Origin: Cytophagales bacterium
GTDB taxonomy: Bacteria > Bacteroidota > Bacteroidia > Cytophagales > UBA9547
Assembly: GCA_013298205.1 (NCBI GenBank)
Contig: JAAFJZ010000147.1
Location: 1,322 to 6,410 of the forward strand
DNA: 5,089 nucleotides
Direction: 5' to 3'
Part shown: positions 1 to 5,089 of the stretch, in pieces
Layout: every line of letters starts with the position of its first letter
How positions within the stretch are numbered: the first letter of the stretch is position 1
The notes under the pieces: generated by a model
The model's input: only the letters and a program-made list of their open reading frames with translations
The model's database searches: none
What the model was told of the DNA's origin: nothing
Program-made: the position numbers and the translations under genes

Positions 1-18
1 ATATTTATTTTCAAATTT

Positions 19-58
19 AAGTTATTAGTGCATCATCGAGTTGTTGTATTAATAACTT
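19..58. repeat. Inverted repeat downstream of prmA
   Basis: AAGTTATTA (19-27) and TAATAACTT (50-58) are perfect 9-base inverted arms around a 22-base loop, 13 bases beyond the prmA stop. The stem is AT-rich with only one G-C pair, and no U-run follows it in either direction, so it is not a canonical intrinsic terminator. It may be a weak 3' hairpin or chance. The rest of 1-70 shows no gene I can support. Confidence 0.35.
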
Positions 59-70
59 CCACCAAATAAT

Positions 71-898
71 TTAAAATTTGGCTTCAATCATAGCCCATTG
101 GTCTAAAATGAAGGTATTGCTGATTTTTATTTGATGTTCTTTTAGCTTGCTTTCTATGGCACTAATATCTTTTTCAAAAAAACCACTTAATAAGATTTTA
201 CCGCTTGCAGAAAGCCATTTTTTATAAAAAAAAATATCTTCAATAATGATGTTTTTGGTGATATTGGCTAAAATGATTTCGTATTTTTTTGCTTCATTAA
301 TTTTGTCAAATTCTTCACTATCAGCTAGATACACGCTCATATTATGGATGTGATTCATCTCAATATTTTCTTTTGTATTTTCTACTGACCATTTATCAAT
401 ATCAAAACCTAGAACGTTTTGTGCGTTTTTTTTAGAAGCAATGATGCCCAAAATTCCCGTTCCACAACCTACGTCTAATACATTTTTACCTTGACAATCA
501 TTTTCTAAAAGCCATTTAGAAATTAAAAACGTAGTTTGGTGATGCCCAGTACCAAACGACATTTTGGGTTCTATTAAGATATCCAAAACATGATTTTCGG
601 GCTTGGGGTGGAAACTTGCCCTAATGCAACATTTGTCTTCTATCCAAATAGGTTCAAAGTTTTTCTCCCATTCTTCGTTCCAATTTTTATCTTCTAATAC
701 AGATTGCTCAAATGAACTAATACCGTATTTTTCAAAAACCACTTTTAAACTTACCAGATTAAGCAAACTTTCATCTACAAAGGCCAAAAGCATAGCTTCT
801 TCCTCTTGATAAGAGTCAAAACCCAAAATTTCGAGTTCGGCTATTAAAATTTCGTTTAAAGTAGGAGAGGAGGGAATATTTACTTGTATAAATGCCAA
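71..898 (-). CDS. prmA: Ribosomal protein L11 methyltransferase PrmA
   Basis: PrmA is a cytoplasmic S-adenosylmethionine (SAM)-dependent enzyme that methylates ribosomal protein L11. With the start used here it has 275 residues, close to the usual length in Bacteroidota. The N-terminal third is the L11-recognition region and holds the family's NWNEEW stretch (about 72-77). The class I methyltransferase domain follows. It has MSFGTGHHQTT (about 113-123, the family's FGTGxHxTT signature), SAM motif I LDVGCGTG (141-148), the acidic end of strand 2 in FDID (165-168), and ANI (211-213), where the family has its conserved Asn. No ATG lies between the upstream in-frame TGA and the conserved N-terminus. 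I chose the TTG at 898 because it gives MAFIQVNI, which matches the usual short N-terminus and starts 4 bases after the preceding stop. A TTG at 922 would add 8 residues and overlap that gene by 20 bases. It is the last gene of the minus-strand run. Function is confident; the start is not. Confidence 0.95.
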   Translation of the reverse strand: MAFIQVNIPSSPTLNEILIAELEILGFDSYQEEEAMLLAFVDESLLNLVSLKVVFEKYGISSFEQSVLEDKNWNEEWEKNFEPIWIEDKCCIRASFHPKPENHVLDILIEPKMSFGTGHHQTTFLISKWLLENDCQGKNVLDVGCGTGILGIIASKKNAQNVLGFDIDKWSVENTKENIEMNHIHNMSVYLADSEEFDKINEAKKYEIILANITKNIIIEDIFFYKKWLSASGKILLSGFFEKDISAIESKLKEHQIKISNTFILDQWAMIEAKF

Positions 899-902
899 AA
901 TA

Positions 903-1238
903 TTATTTTTTACAGCCTGCAAAGCTTTGGTTTTCAGTATAACTAATCACTGCATCAGCAAAAGAACGAGTTTTTTCTACGAACACAATAAATTGCGCAG
1001 CTGATTTTATATCGGTTACAAACCACAAACCTGCTCTATCGGCAAAACTTGTACTGGTAACTTTGCAAACCGCTAAATCTGCAAATGACATACTTTCATC
1101 AACAAATACTGAAATATTGGCTTCCGATTTATTTTGCGTAAAATAAATATTTCCCCCTACCGAGCAAATGTCATTGTTTTGAGCATAAGTGTTTGAAAAC
1201 GTTAGACCTAAAATGATAGCAAATATGAATTTTAACAT
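903..1238 (-). CDS. Small exported repeat protein, DUF6150 / 7(1) septoil-knot-like family
   Basis: This 111-residue protein has a clear signal peptide: Lys3, a hydrophobic core at residues 4-14, and likely cleavage after TYA at 19. The mature part is six short repeats, each ending in Ser-x-Ala, usually followed by Asp. The Ser residues are at 38, 51, 64, 79, 92 and 105, so the spacing is 13, 13, 15, 13, 13, and the chain reads as two halves of three repeats. Each unit is a short hydrophobic strand (such as ISVFV, LWFV, FIVFV), a polar turn, then SFAD or a variant. Cysteines are at 25, 58 and 109. From memory, this SFAD-type repeat is typical of the Bacteroidota family first called DUF6150 and later linked to a deeply knotted 7(1) fold. 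The biological role is unknown. It starts 11 bases after the upstream SDR and ends 4 bases before the prmA start chosen here, so it is probably co-transcribed with both. The ATG start is the only one giving a signal peptide. Confidence 0.85.
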   Translation of the reverse strand: MLKFIFAIILGLTFSNTYAQNNDICSVGGNIYFTQNKSEANISVFVDESMSFADLAVCKVTSTSFADRAGLWFVTDIKSAAQFIVFVEKTRSFADAVISYTENQSFAGCKK

Positions 1239-1249
1239 GTGTAAATAAA

Positions 1250-2311
1250 TTAATGATTTTTTACCGTGGCTTCAAAAATTTGAGAAAGAATGTCATTCAA
1301 ATTGTATTTCCAATTCCATTCTGGGTAATCTTTTTTGAATTTTGTTAAGTCGCTTATATACCAAATATGGTCGCCAATGCGATTATCTTCAACATAAGAA
1401 TAATTCATTTTTTTGCTCGTAATGGTTTCACAAATTGCGATAGCTTCTTTCATTGAGCAATTTGAGTGTCTCCCTCCACCTGCATTATACACTTCACCTT
1501 CTTTAGGGTTTTGGTAAAAATGCCAAAACATATTCACCAAATCATAGCTATGGATATTGTCTCTCACTTGCTTACCTTTATAACCGAAAATAGTATAAGG
1601 CTCGCTAGTAACAGCACATTTCATTAGGTAAGACAAAAACCCATGTAATTTAGTGCCAGAATGATTGGGACCAGTAAGACATCCACCTCTAAAAATACCC
1701 GTTTTCATTTTAAAATACCTTCCATACTCTTGTACCAAAACATCTGCCGCTACTTTAGATGCTCCAAAAAGTGAATGTTTGGTATGATCTATGCTCATCA
1801 ACTCATCAATTCCTTTGGTGAAATAGGGATGAGATTCGGCTATTTCCCAGCGGTTTTCATTTTCGATTAATGGAAGATAATTTGGGTTGTCTCCATATAC
1901 TTTATTGGTAGAAGTGAAAATAAAAACAGCTTCAGGCGAATAATTTCTCGTGGCTTCCAAAAGATTCAATGTGCCATTGGCATTTACCGTAAAATCTGTG
2001 AAAGGCTCTTTTGCTGCCCAATCGTGGCTAGGTTGTGCGGCTGTGTGTAGTACGAGGGAAATATCTTTGCCATAAAGCTTAAAGATTTTTTCCACATCAG
2101 TATAATTTCGAATGTCGCAAGAATGATGAATGTAATTAGGAACAGTTTTTTCTAGGATGTTTTTATTCCAATCGGTTGAAGCTTCTTTTCCAAAAAAATA
2201 TTCACGCATATTGTTATCAATACCAACTACTTTGTCAAATTTTGATGAAAAAAAGTGAATGGCTTCGCTACCTATGAGTCCAGCAGAACCTGTGATGATG
2301 GCAATTTTCAT
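1250..2311 (-). CDS. NAD-dependent epimerase/dehydratase, CDP-paratose 2-epimerase-like, with Phe in place of the catalytic Tyr
   Basis: An extended SDR of 353 residues, probably cytoplasmic and acting on a nucleotide-linked sugar. The Rossmann motif is GSAGLIG (8-14), and Asp32 at the end of strand 2 favours NAD over NADP. FTSTNKVYGD (132-141) matches the STNKVYGD stretch of Salmonella CDP-paratose 2-epimerase (TyvE/RfbE), and GKQVRD (246-251) is also shared with it. The C-terminal part has a sugar-binding-type NAGGG and a final NRIGDHIWYISD segment. The active-site YxxxK reads F182-GAS-K186. The codon is TTT, so the usual catalytic Tyr is missing while Lys186 and Ser134/Thr135 remain. I recall the same FGASK in many homologues, which would make it a family trait and not a mutation. 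Its ATG is 9 bases after the other SDR's stop, so the two are very likely translated from one message. The exact substrate cannot be named; calling it a CDP-paratose epimerase would be an over-call. Confidence 0.88.
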   Translation of the reverse strand: MKIAIITGSAGLIGSEAIHFFSSKFDKVVGIDNNMREYFFGKEASTDWNKNILEKTVPNYIHHSCDIRNYTDVEKIFKLYGKDISLVLHTAAQPSHDWAAKEPFTDFTVNANGTLNLLEATRNYSPEAVFIFTSTNKVYGDNPNYLPLIENENRWEIAESHPYFTKGIDELMSIDHTKHSLFGASKVAADVLVQEYGRYFKMKTGIFRGGCLTGPNHSGTKLHGFLSYLMKCAVTSEPYTIFGYKGKQVRDNIHSYDLVNMFWHFYQNPKEGEVYNAGGGRHSNCSMKEAIAICETITSKKMNYSYVEDNRIGDHIWYISDLTKFKKDYPEWNWKYNLNDILSQIFEATVKNH

Positions 2312-2320
2312 GTATAATAT

Positions 2321-3382
2321 TTAATTTAAAATAGGTTTTAAGTCTTTTTCGTTATCTTTTATCCAGTTATATACTTCTGTAATAATGGTTTTGACATTTT
2401 TTTTTGGTTTCCAGCCAGAAAGTTTTTCGATTTTAGTATTGTCTGTAATATAAAGAGGTATATCAGCTTGTCTATTTTCATTTACAGGCGTAATATTGAT
2501 GCGATTCCCAACTACTTCTTCACATATTTGGGTCATTTCTTTTAGTGAAGCACTTATTTCTACTCCGCCACCTACATTAAAAATTTGAGATTTATACCTT
2601 TCAAAGTCATGTATTTGTATGTCTATTAAATCAAATAAGTCATCTACATGAAGCATATCTCGTACTTGCTTACCCGAACCTTCAAAGCCAATATAAGAGA
2701 GTGATTTTTTCCAAAAGTGCCTTGCTACCCATAGCACTACAACTCCTTGGTCGAGTTTTCCCATTTGCCTAGGACCAGTAAGCACTCCGCACCTATTTAC
2801 AATGGTTTTTAAATTATAGAATTGGGCATATTCTTCTATCATGAGCTCAGAAGCTAATTTTGTGCTACCATAAAGTGAACGATAGCCATTTAAAGGAAAA
2901 TCTTCTGTGATTCCTTTTTCAGAAATTCCTTTTAATTTTTGTTCAGAATGAATAGAAAATCGAGTTTCTTCATTCTGCAACGCAATAGCTTCTAAATTTT
3001 GTATCGGGTAAATGCGACTTGTGGAAAGAAAGATAAAGCCAGCATTATTTTTAACAGCAAAATTTAAGCAGTTTATCGTGCCGTTAAAGTTAGTATGAAT
3101 TAAATAATCGGGAGGAGAGTCAATCCCTGCTAAAACAGAAGGTTCTGCAGATGCTTCTATGAGCAAATCAATTTTACCAATAGGGTAAAAATCTTCAGGA
3201 TTTCTTATATCTCCATGAATAAAATGGATTCCATTTTCTTTGAGCTGGGGAAGGTTGAGTTCGGAACCTCTTCTTTTTAAATTATCAAGGCAATAAATAT
3301 CGTAATGTGCGTATTTTGCTTTCAAATGCAATGCTAAAGTAGAACCTACGAATCCACTTCCGCCTGTAATTAATATTTTCAT
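2321..3382 (-). CDS. NAD-dependent epimerase/dehydratase, CDP-paratose 2-epimerase-like, with intact active site
   Basis: An extended SDR of 353 residues. It has the Rossmann motif GGSGFVG (7-13), Asp33 after strand 2, HGDIRNPED (56-64), LSTSRIYP (119-126) supplying the Ser/Thr of the active site, and a normal YGSTK (Tyr171, Lys175). LKRRGSELNLPQL (35-47), TGPRQMGKLDQGV (202-214) and GKQVRD (237-242) align by eye with the LSRKGATDNL, GGRQFATYDQG and GKQVRD stretches of Salmonella TyvE, an epimerase acting at C2 of CDP-paratose. The likely role is therefore epimerisation or another redox step on a nucleotide sugar, substrate unknown. I chose the ATG at 3382 because it gives the canonical MKILITGG start two bases after the stop of the small lipoprotein gene. 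A longer reading from a TTG at 3406 would add 8 residues (MSNERLLN) that fall inside that gene and before the first beta strand. It is followed after 9 bases by a second SDR that lacks the active-site Tyr. Confidence 0.9.
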   Translation of the reverse strand: MKILITGGSGFVGSTLALHLKAKYAHYDIYCLDNLKRRGSELNLPQLKENGIHFIHGDIRNPEDFYPIGKIDLLIEASAEPSVLAGIDSPPDYLIHTNFNGTINCLNFAVKNNAGFIFLSTSRIYPIQNLEAIALQNEETRFSIHSEQKLKGISEKGITEDFPLNGYRSLYGSTKLASELMIEEYAQFYNLKTIVNRCGVLTGPRQMGKLDQGVVVLWVARHFWKKSLSYIGFEGSGKQVRDMLHVDDLFDLIDIQIHDFERYKSQIFNVGGGVEISASLKEMTQICEEVVGNRINITPVNENRQADIPLYITDNTKIEKLSGWKPKKNVKTIITEVYNWIKDNEKDLKPILN

Positions 3383-3384
3383 AT

Positions 3385-3507
3385 TTAGCAATCTTTCATT
3401 GGACAAGGCATAGGACCTTTTTTCGGTTGCCTGGAGCCTCCTTTTTTAGAAATTTTACAGGAGATTGCAATTGAAGCAATTAGTAGTAAGATGATTATCT
3501 TCTTCAT
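3385..3507 (-). CDS. Tiny putative lipoprotein (40 residues)
   Basis: A small gene too short for a standard ORF cutoff. The product begins MKKIIILLLIASIAISC: two lysines, a 13-residue hydrophobic core, then Ala-Ile-Ser-Cys, a plausible lipobox with the lipidated Cys at 17. The mature part is only 24 residues. It is basic (KISKKGGSRQPKK) and ends GPMPCPMKDC, giving two more cysteines at 35 and 40. No acidic cluster follows Cys17, so the known surface-export signals of Bacteroidota lipoproteins are absent and a periplasm-facing location is the default guess. The stop is two bases before the ATG of the downstream SDR, which suggests translational coupling. A TAnnTTTG-like element lies 12 bases upstream of the start. 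The signal-peptide pattern and tight spacing support a real gene. Function is unknown, and I do not recognise the C-terminal tail as a named domain. Confidence 0.72.
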   Translation of the reverse strand: MKKIIILLLIASIAISCKISKKGGSRQPKKGPMPCPMKDC

Positions 3508-3518
3508 TTATTTTTTCT

Positions 3519-3526
3519 CAAAAGTA
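3519..3526 (-). promoter_or_regulatory. Possible Bacteroidota -7 element for the lipoprotein/SDR/prmA run
   Basis: On the minus strand this reads TACTTTTG, matching TAnnTTTG, and sits 12 bases before the lipoprotein ATG. I could not find a convincing TTG-type -33 element 17-23 bases further upstream, so it may be weak or chance. Transcripts might instead read through from the coiled-coil gene, since the 80-base gap holds no clear terminator. Confidence 0.35.
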
Positions 3527-3587
3527 TTAAAACTTGTTTTTATTAACTACTGGAAAATATCAAAAATTAAAGTCAGATTACGTATAC

Positions 3588-4034
3588 TTAAAACGCAGCT
3601 CTACTAAAAATGTCTTTAAAATCAATATTTTTTTCAGCAAAGTCTTTTAAAGCAGACTTTATTTTGGAGTTTTCCTCATTTGCTCTTGATAATTCTGTTT
3701 CCAATGAAGCCATTTTAGCGTTTACAGGAACTAAAGCCATACGTCTATCCCAAAAAATAAAACCAATCATCGTAACAAAAAAGCCAATAAAAACGGTAAT
3801 TATGGTTACAAAGTGATTGTCTTCTCTGTTTTCAATTTGCTCTAACCTTCGGTCAACTTGTTCAAATCTTTTATCTACCTGTTCAAATTTAGCATTCATC
3901 ATCTCTACTCTCTCGCTTATGCGAATGAGTAGTTCTCTATCGGTTTGGGATAAAGTTGCGCTCTCTGCGTTTATGACGCAAGAAAGCAAACAAAGGAGCA
4001 AAATAATAGCTTTTAACATAATGAAATTTTTCAT
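3588..4034 (-). CDS. Coiled-coil single-pass membrane protein of unknown function
   Basis: A 148-residue protein with an N-terminal signal sequence or anchor (hydrophobic 9-21, possible cleavage after INA at 23). A coiled coil follows at about 28-70 and contains three near-identical heptads (AKFEQVD, KRFEQVD, RRLEQIE, residues 48-68). One strong transmembrane helix spans about 75-95 and ends in WDRR. A second Glu/Lys-rich helical segment runs from 105 to 135, and the protein ends IFSRAAF. By the positive-inside rule the first coiled coil would be periplasmic and the C-terminal helix cytoplasmic. The heptads, helix and WDRR together recall a widespread family of small uncharacterised proteins in Bacteroidota and cyanobacteria; this is memory, not a search. 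LLSC at 16-19 is a weak alternative lipobox. The first ATG (4034) is used. An ATG at 4019 (MLKAIILLL) would still give a signal peptide and fits the promoter position better. It is divergent from the PAS-domain gene. Function is not known. Confidence 0.8.
   Translation of the reverse strand: MKNFIMLKAIILLLCLLSCVINAESATLSQTDRELLIRISERVEMMNAKFEQVDKRFEQVDRRLEQIENREDNHFVTIITVFIGFFVTMIGFIFWDRRMALVPVNAKMASLETELSRANEENSKIKSALKDFAEKNIDFKDIFSRAAF
3831..3893 (-). repeat. Three 21-base in-frame heptad repeats
   Basis: Three consecutive 21-base units inside the coiled-coil gene encode AKFEQVD, KRFEQVD and RRLEQIE. The first two units share the FEQVD core but use different Gln, Val and Asp codons (CAG GTA GAT against CAA GTT GAC). 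The protein repeat is therefore older than any recent DNA duplication. Confidence 0.75.
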
Positions 4035-4038
4035 TATG

Positions 4039-4068
4039 CAAATATAAATTAATTTAATCTGTTTGCAA
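4039..4068 (-). promoter_or_regulatory. Bacteroidota-type promoter for the coiled-coil gene
   Basis: The minus strand has TTG (4068-4066), a 19-base spacer, then TATATTTG (4046-4039). This matches the Bacteroidota housekeeping sigma pattern of a TTTG/TTG -33 element and TAnnTTTG at -7. Transcription would begin at about 4034, on or next to the first ATG, which leaves about 15 bases of leader for the ATG at 4019. Confidence 0.55.
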
Positions 4069-4127
4069 TACTATTAATTTAACTTAAAACTAATTTTAAA
4101 AAAAAGGTTAAAAAAGTAAAACTTAAA

Positions 4128-4158
4128 TTGTTTTCTTATTCATAGATGGTTATATTTG
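4128..4158 (+). promoter_or_regulatory. Bacteroidota-type promoter for the PAS-domain gene
   Basis: The plus strand has TTG (4128-4130), a 20-base spacer and TATATTTG (4151-4158), matching the TTG / TAnnTTTG pattern of Bacteroidota. The leader to the ATG at 4187 would be roughly 23-25 bases. The same TATATTTG octamer faces the other way at 4046-4039, so the 152-base gap (4035-4186) is a divergent promoter region. I see no gene, clear operator or terminator in it. Confidence 0.55.
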
Positions 4159-4186
4159 TTTAATATTTAATTTTAAATTAATTTTT

Positions 4187-5089
4187 ATGCCTCTCTCTAA
4201 ATTATATGAGTTGACTTTTTTAAAATCAACCAATATTATTATTTACTTTGATTCAGAAGGTAATGTTTTTTTAGCTAACGATTCAGCAAAAAAATATTTT
4301 GATTTACCCAATAACGAACTTTTTAGGTTAGATAATTTAAAATTTACGGATGTAAATACTTCCACAATCTGGGATTTTAAAAAATGTTTTTCGCTTGAAA
4401 TTGACACTTCTATTGAAGTAGAACTAGAGCTATTGAAAGGTGGATTTGAACATTATCTTATGACTCAAATTACTCATACAATTCATGGAAACAAAACTTT
4501 TTTACTGATTACTTTTCATGACATTACAAGTAATAAATCTATTAAGAAAAATATTCACGAAAGAAGAGAGTCGCTAAATGAATTGATTTCTGAATTTCCA
4601 ACACTTTTAATTGGCATAAATAGCAACGAAACAATAAAAGTTTGGAATAAATTTTGTGAAAAAACAACAGGTTTTAGTCAGAATGAAATTATTGGTAATC
4701 CAGATTCTTTGTCTATTCTTTTTCCTGTAAAAGAACAAAGAGATGCTATTTTATTGCATTGGAACACCCAAAATAATGGAACAGGTGAAGATAATGAATT
4801 TGAAATTTCTTGCAAAGATGGCTCTAAAAAGACAATTGCTTGGACGATTAGAGGAAAAGAAGTGGCAAGCTTTATCGGAATGCAAATTTTAGGTATTGGA
4901 ATAGATGTTACTGATGAGGTTTTTGCTAGACAAGAGCTATTAGAGCAACAAAAATTACAAGAATTAATTAATAAAGTTACACATGATGCACTTTGGAATT
5001 GGGATTTTAAAACTAATTATTTATGGTTTAATGAAGGGTTAACCCATCTTTTTGGTCATGATCCAAACATTGGGAACAGCATCATATGG
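4187..5089 (+). CDS. Multi-PAS-domain sensor protein, C-terminus cut off by the window edge
   Basis: The reading frame is open from ATG to the last base (301 codons), so this is the N-terminal part of a larger protein. It has no signal peptide or transmembrane segment, so the sensor part should be cytoplasmic. PAS 1 (about 8-115) is divergent, with NIIIYFDSEGNVFLAN at 16-31 and the closing strand FLLITFHDIT at 105-114. PAS 2 (about 128-243) is typical: LLIGINSNETIKVWNKFCEKTTGFSQNEIIG follows the usual PAS opening in short stretches (140-170), and the closing PAC-like part holds CKDGSKK (209-215) and GIGIDVTDE (236-244). A short helical linker rich in Glu, Gln and Leu (246-262) leads into PAS 3, starting DALWNWDFKTNYLWFNEG (267-284), of the PAS_3 type. 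No haem or flavin ligand can be assigned. Tandem PAS domains joined by helices usually precede a histidine kinase in this phylum, but the output domain is not in view. The ATG is chosen because no earlier in-frame start exists near the promoter. Confidence 0.85.
   Translation, partial: MPLSKLYELTFLKSTNIIIYFDSEGNVFLANDSAKKYFDLPNNELFRLDNLKFTDVNTSTIWDFKKCFSLEIDTSIEVELELLKGGFEHYLMTQITHTIHGNKTFLLITFHDITSNKSIKKNIHERRESLNELISEFPTLLIGINSNETIKVWNKFCEKTTGFSQNEIIGNPDSLSILFPVKEQRDAILLHWNTQNNGTGEDNEFEISCKDGSKKTIAWTIRGKEVASFIGMQILGIGIDVTDEVFARQELLEQQKLQELINKVTHDALWNWDFKTNYLWFNEGLTHLFGHDPNIGNSIIW

Noticed and set aside
1..69. Plus-strand frame open from the left edge to a TAA at 67-69, possible C-terminus of a converging gene
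   Set aside because: Only 22 codons, hydrophobic/basic with no recognisable motif, and as likely by chance in AT-rich DNA.
603..809. Plus-strand open frame of 68 codons
   Set aside because: It lies wholly antisense to prmA, which has clear family motifs, and its product is low-complexity Ser/Lys/Leu with no domain.
1250..3382. Calling both SDRs CDP-paratose 2-epimerase (rfbE/tyvE)
   Set aside because: Shared motifs show relatedness only. One lacks the active-site Tyr, and no CDP-sugar pathway genes are present, so no gene symbol is justified.
3437..3443. AAGGAGG on the minus strand, a perfect Shine-Dalgarno-like string
   Set aside because: It encodes Lys-Gly-Gly inside the lipoprotein and is 25 bases from the nearest ATG. 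Starts in this window do not use such sites.
3530..3541. AAAACTTGTTTT as a terminator hairpin between the coiled-coil gene and the lipoprotein gene
   Set aside because: The stem has only 4-5 mostly A-T pairs with a 2-4 base loop, too weak for an intrinsic terminator.
3610..4047. Two plus-strand open frames with repeated CSNL(R/L)STCSNL
   Set aside because: The repeats are the antisense image of the heptad codons of the coiled-coil gene. There is no promoter or signal of their own.

Overview
The window looks like a chromosomal segment of a low-GC member of the Bacteroidota (Cytophaga-Flavobacterium-Bacteroides group). The evidence is strong AT bias, no Shine-Dalgarno sequences before starts, two good matches to the Bacteroidota -7 promoter element TAnnTTTG, and a secreted protein of a repeat family (formerly DUF6150) that I associate mainly with this phylum. 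The genus cannot be read from the sequence.

Minus strand, 4034 down to 71: a coiled-coil, single-pass membrane protein of unknown function (3588-4034) comes first. After an 80-base gap there is a tightly packed run of five genes. In transcription order they are a 40-residue lipoprotein too short for ordinary gene calling (3385-3507), two related extended short-chain dehydrogenase/reductases (SDRs) resembling CDP-paratose 2-epimerase (2321-3382 and 1250-2311), a small exported repeat protein (903-1238), and prmA, the ribosomal protein L11 methyltransferase (71-898). The gaps in this run are about 2, 9, 11 and 4 bases, so it is probably one operon. The two SDRs are likely to act together on a nucleotide sugar. 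One has a normal Tyr-x-x-x-Lys active site and the other has Phe in place of the Tyr. No glycosyltransferase, flippase or nucleotidyltransferase is visible, so the product sugar is unknown. Why prmA ends this operon is not explained by function.

Plus strand, 4187 to the right edge: the first 301 codons of a multi-PAS-domain signalling protein, probably the sensor part of a histidine kinase or similar output protein, cut off by the window end. It is divergent from the coiled-coil gene. The 152-base AT-rich gap between them carries one TATATTTG promoter candidate facing each way.

No RNA gene, mobile element, CRISPR array or origin was seen. The most notable points are the Tyr-to-Phe SDR beside its intact partner, the 13-residue periodic secreted protein, the overlooked mini-lipoprotein, and the absence of any ATG start for prmA. 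I found no clear evidence for a wholly new system. The tandem SDR pair with its small exported neighbours is the best candidate for uncharacterised biochemistry.
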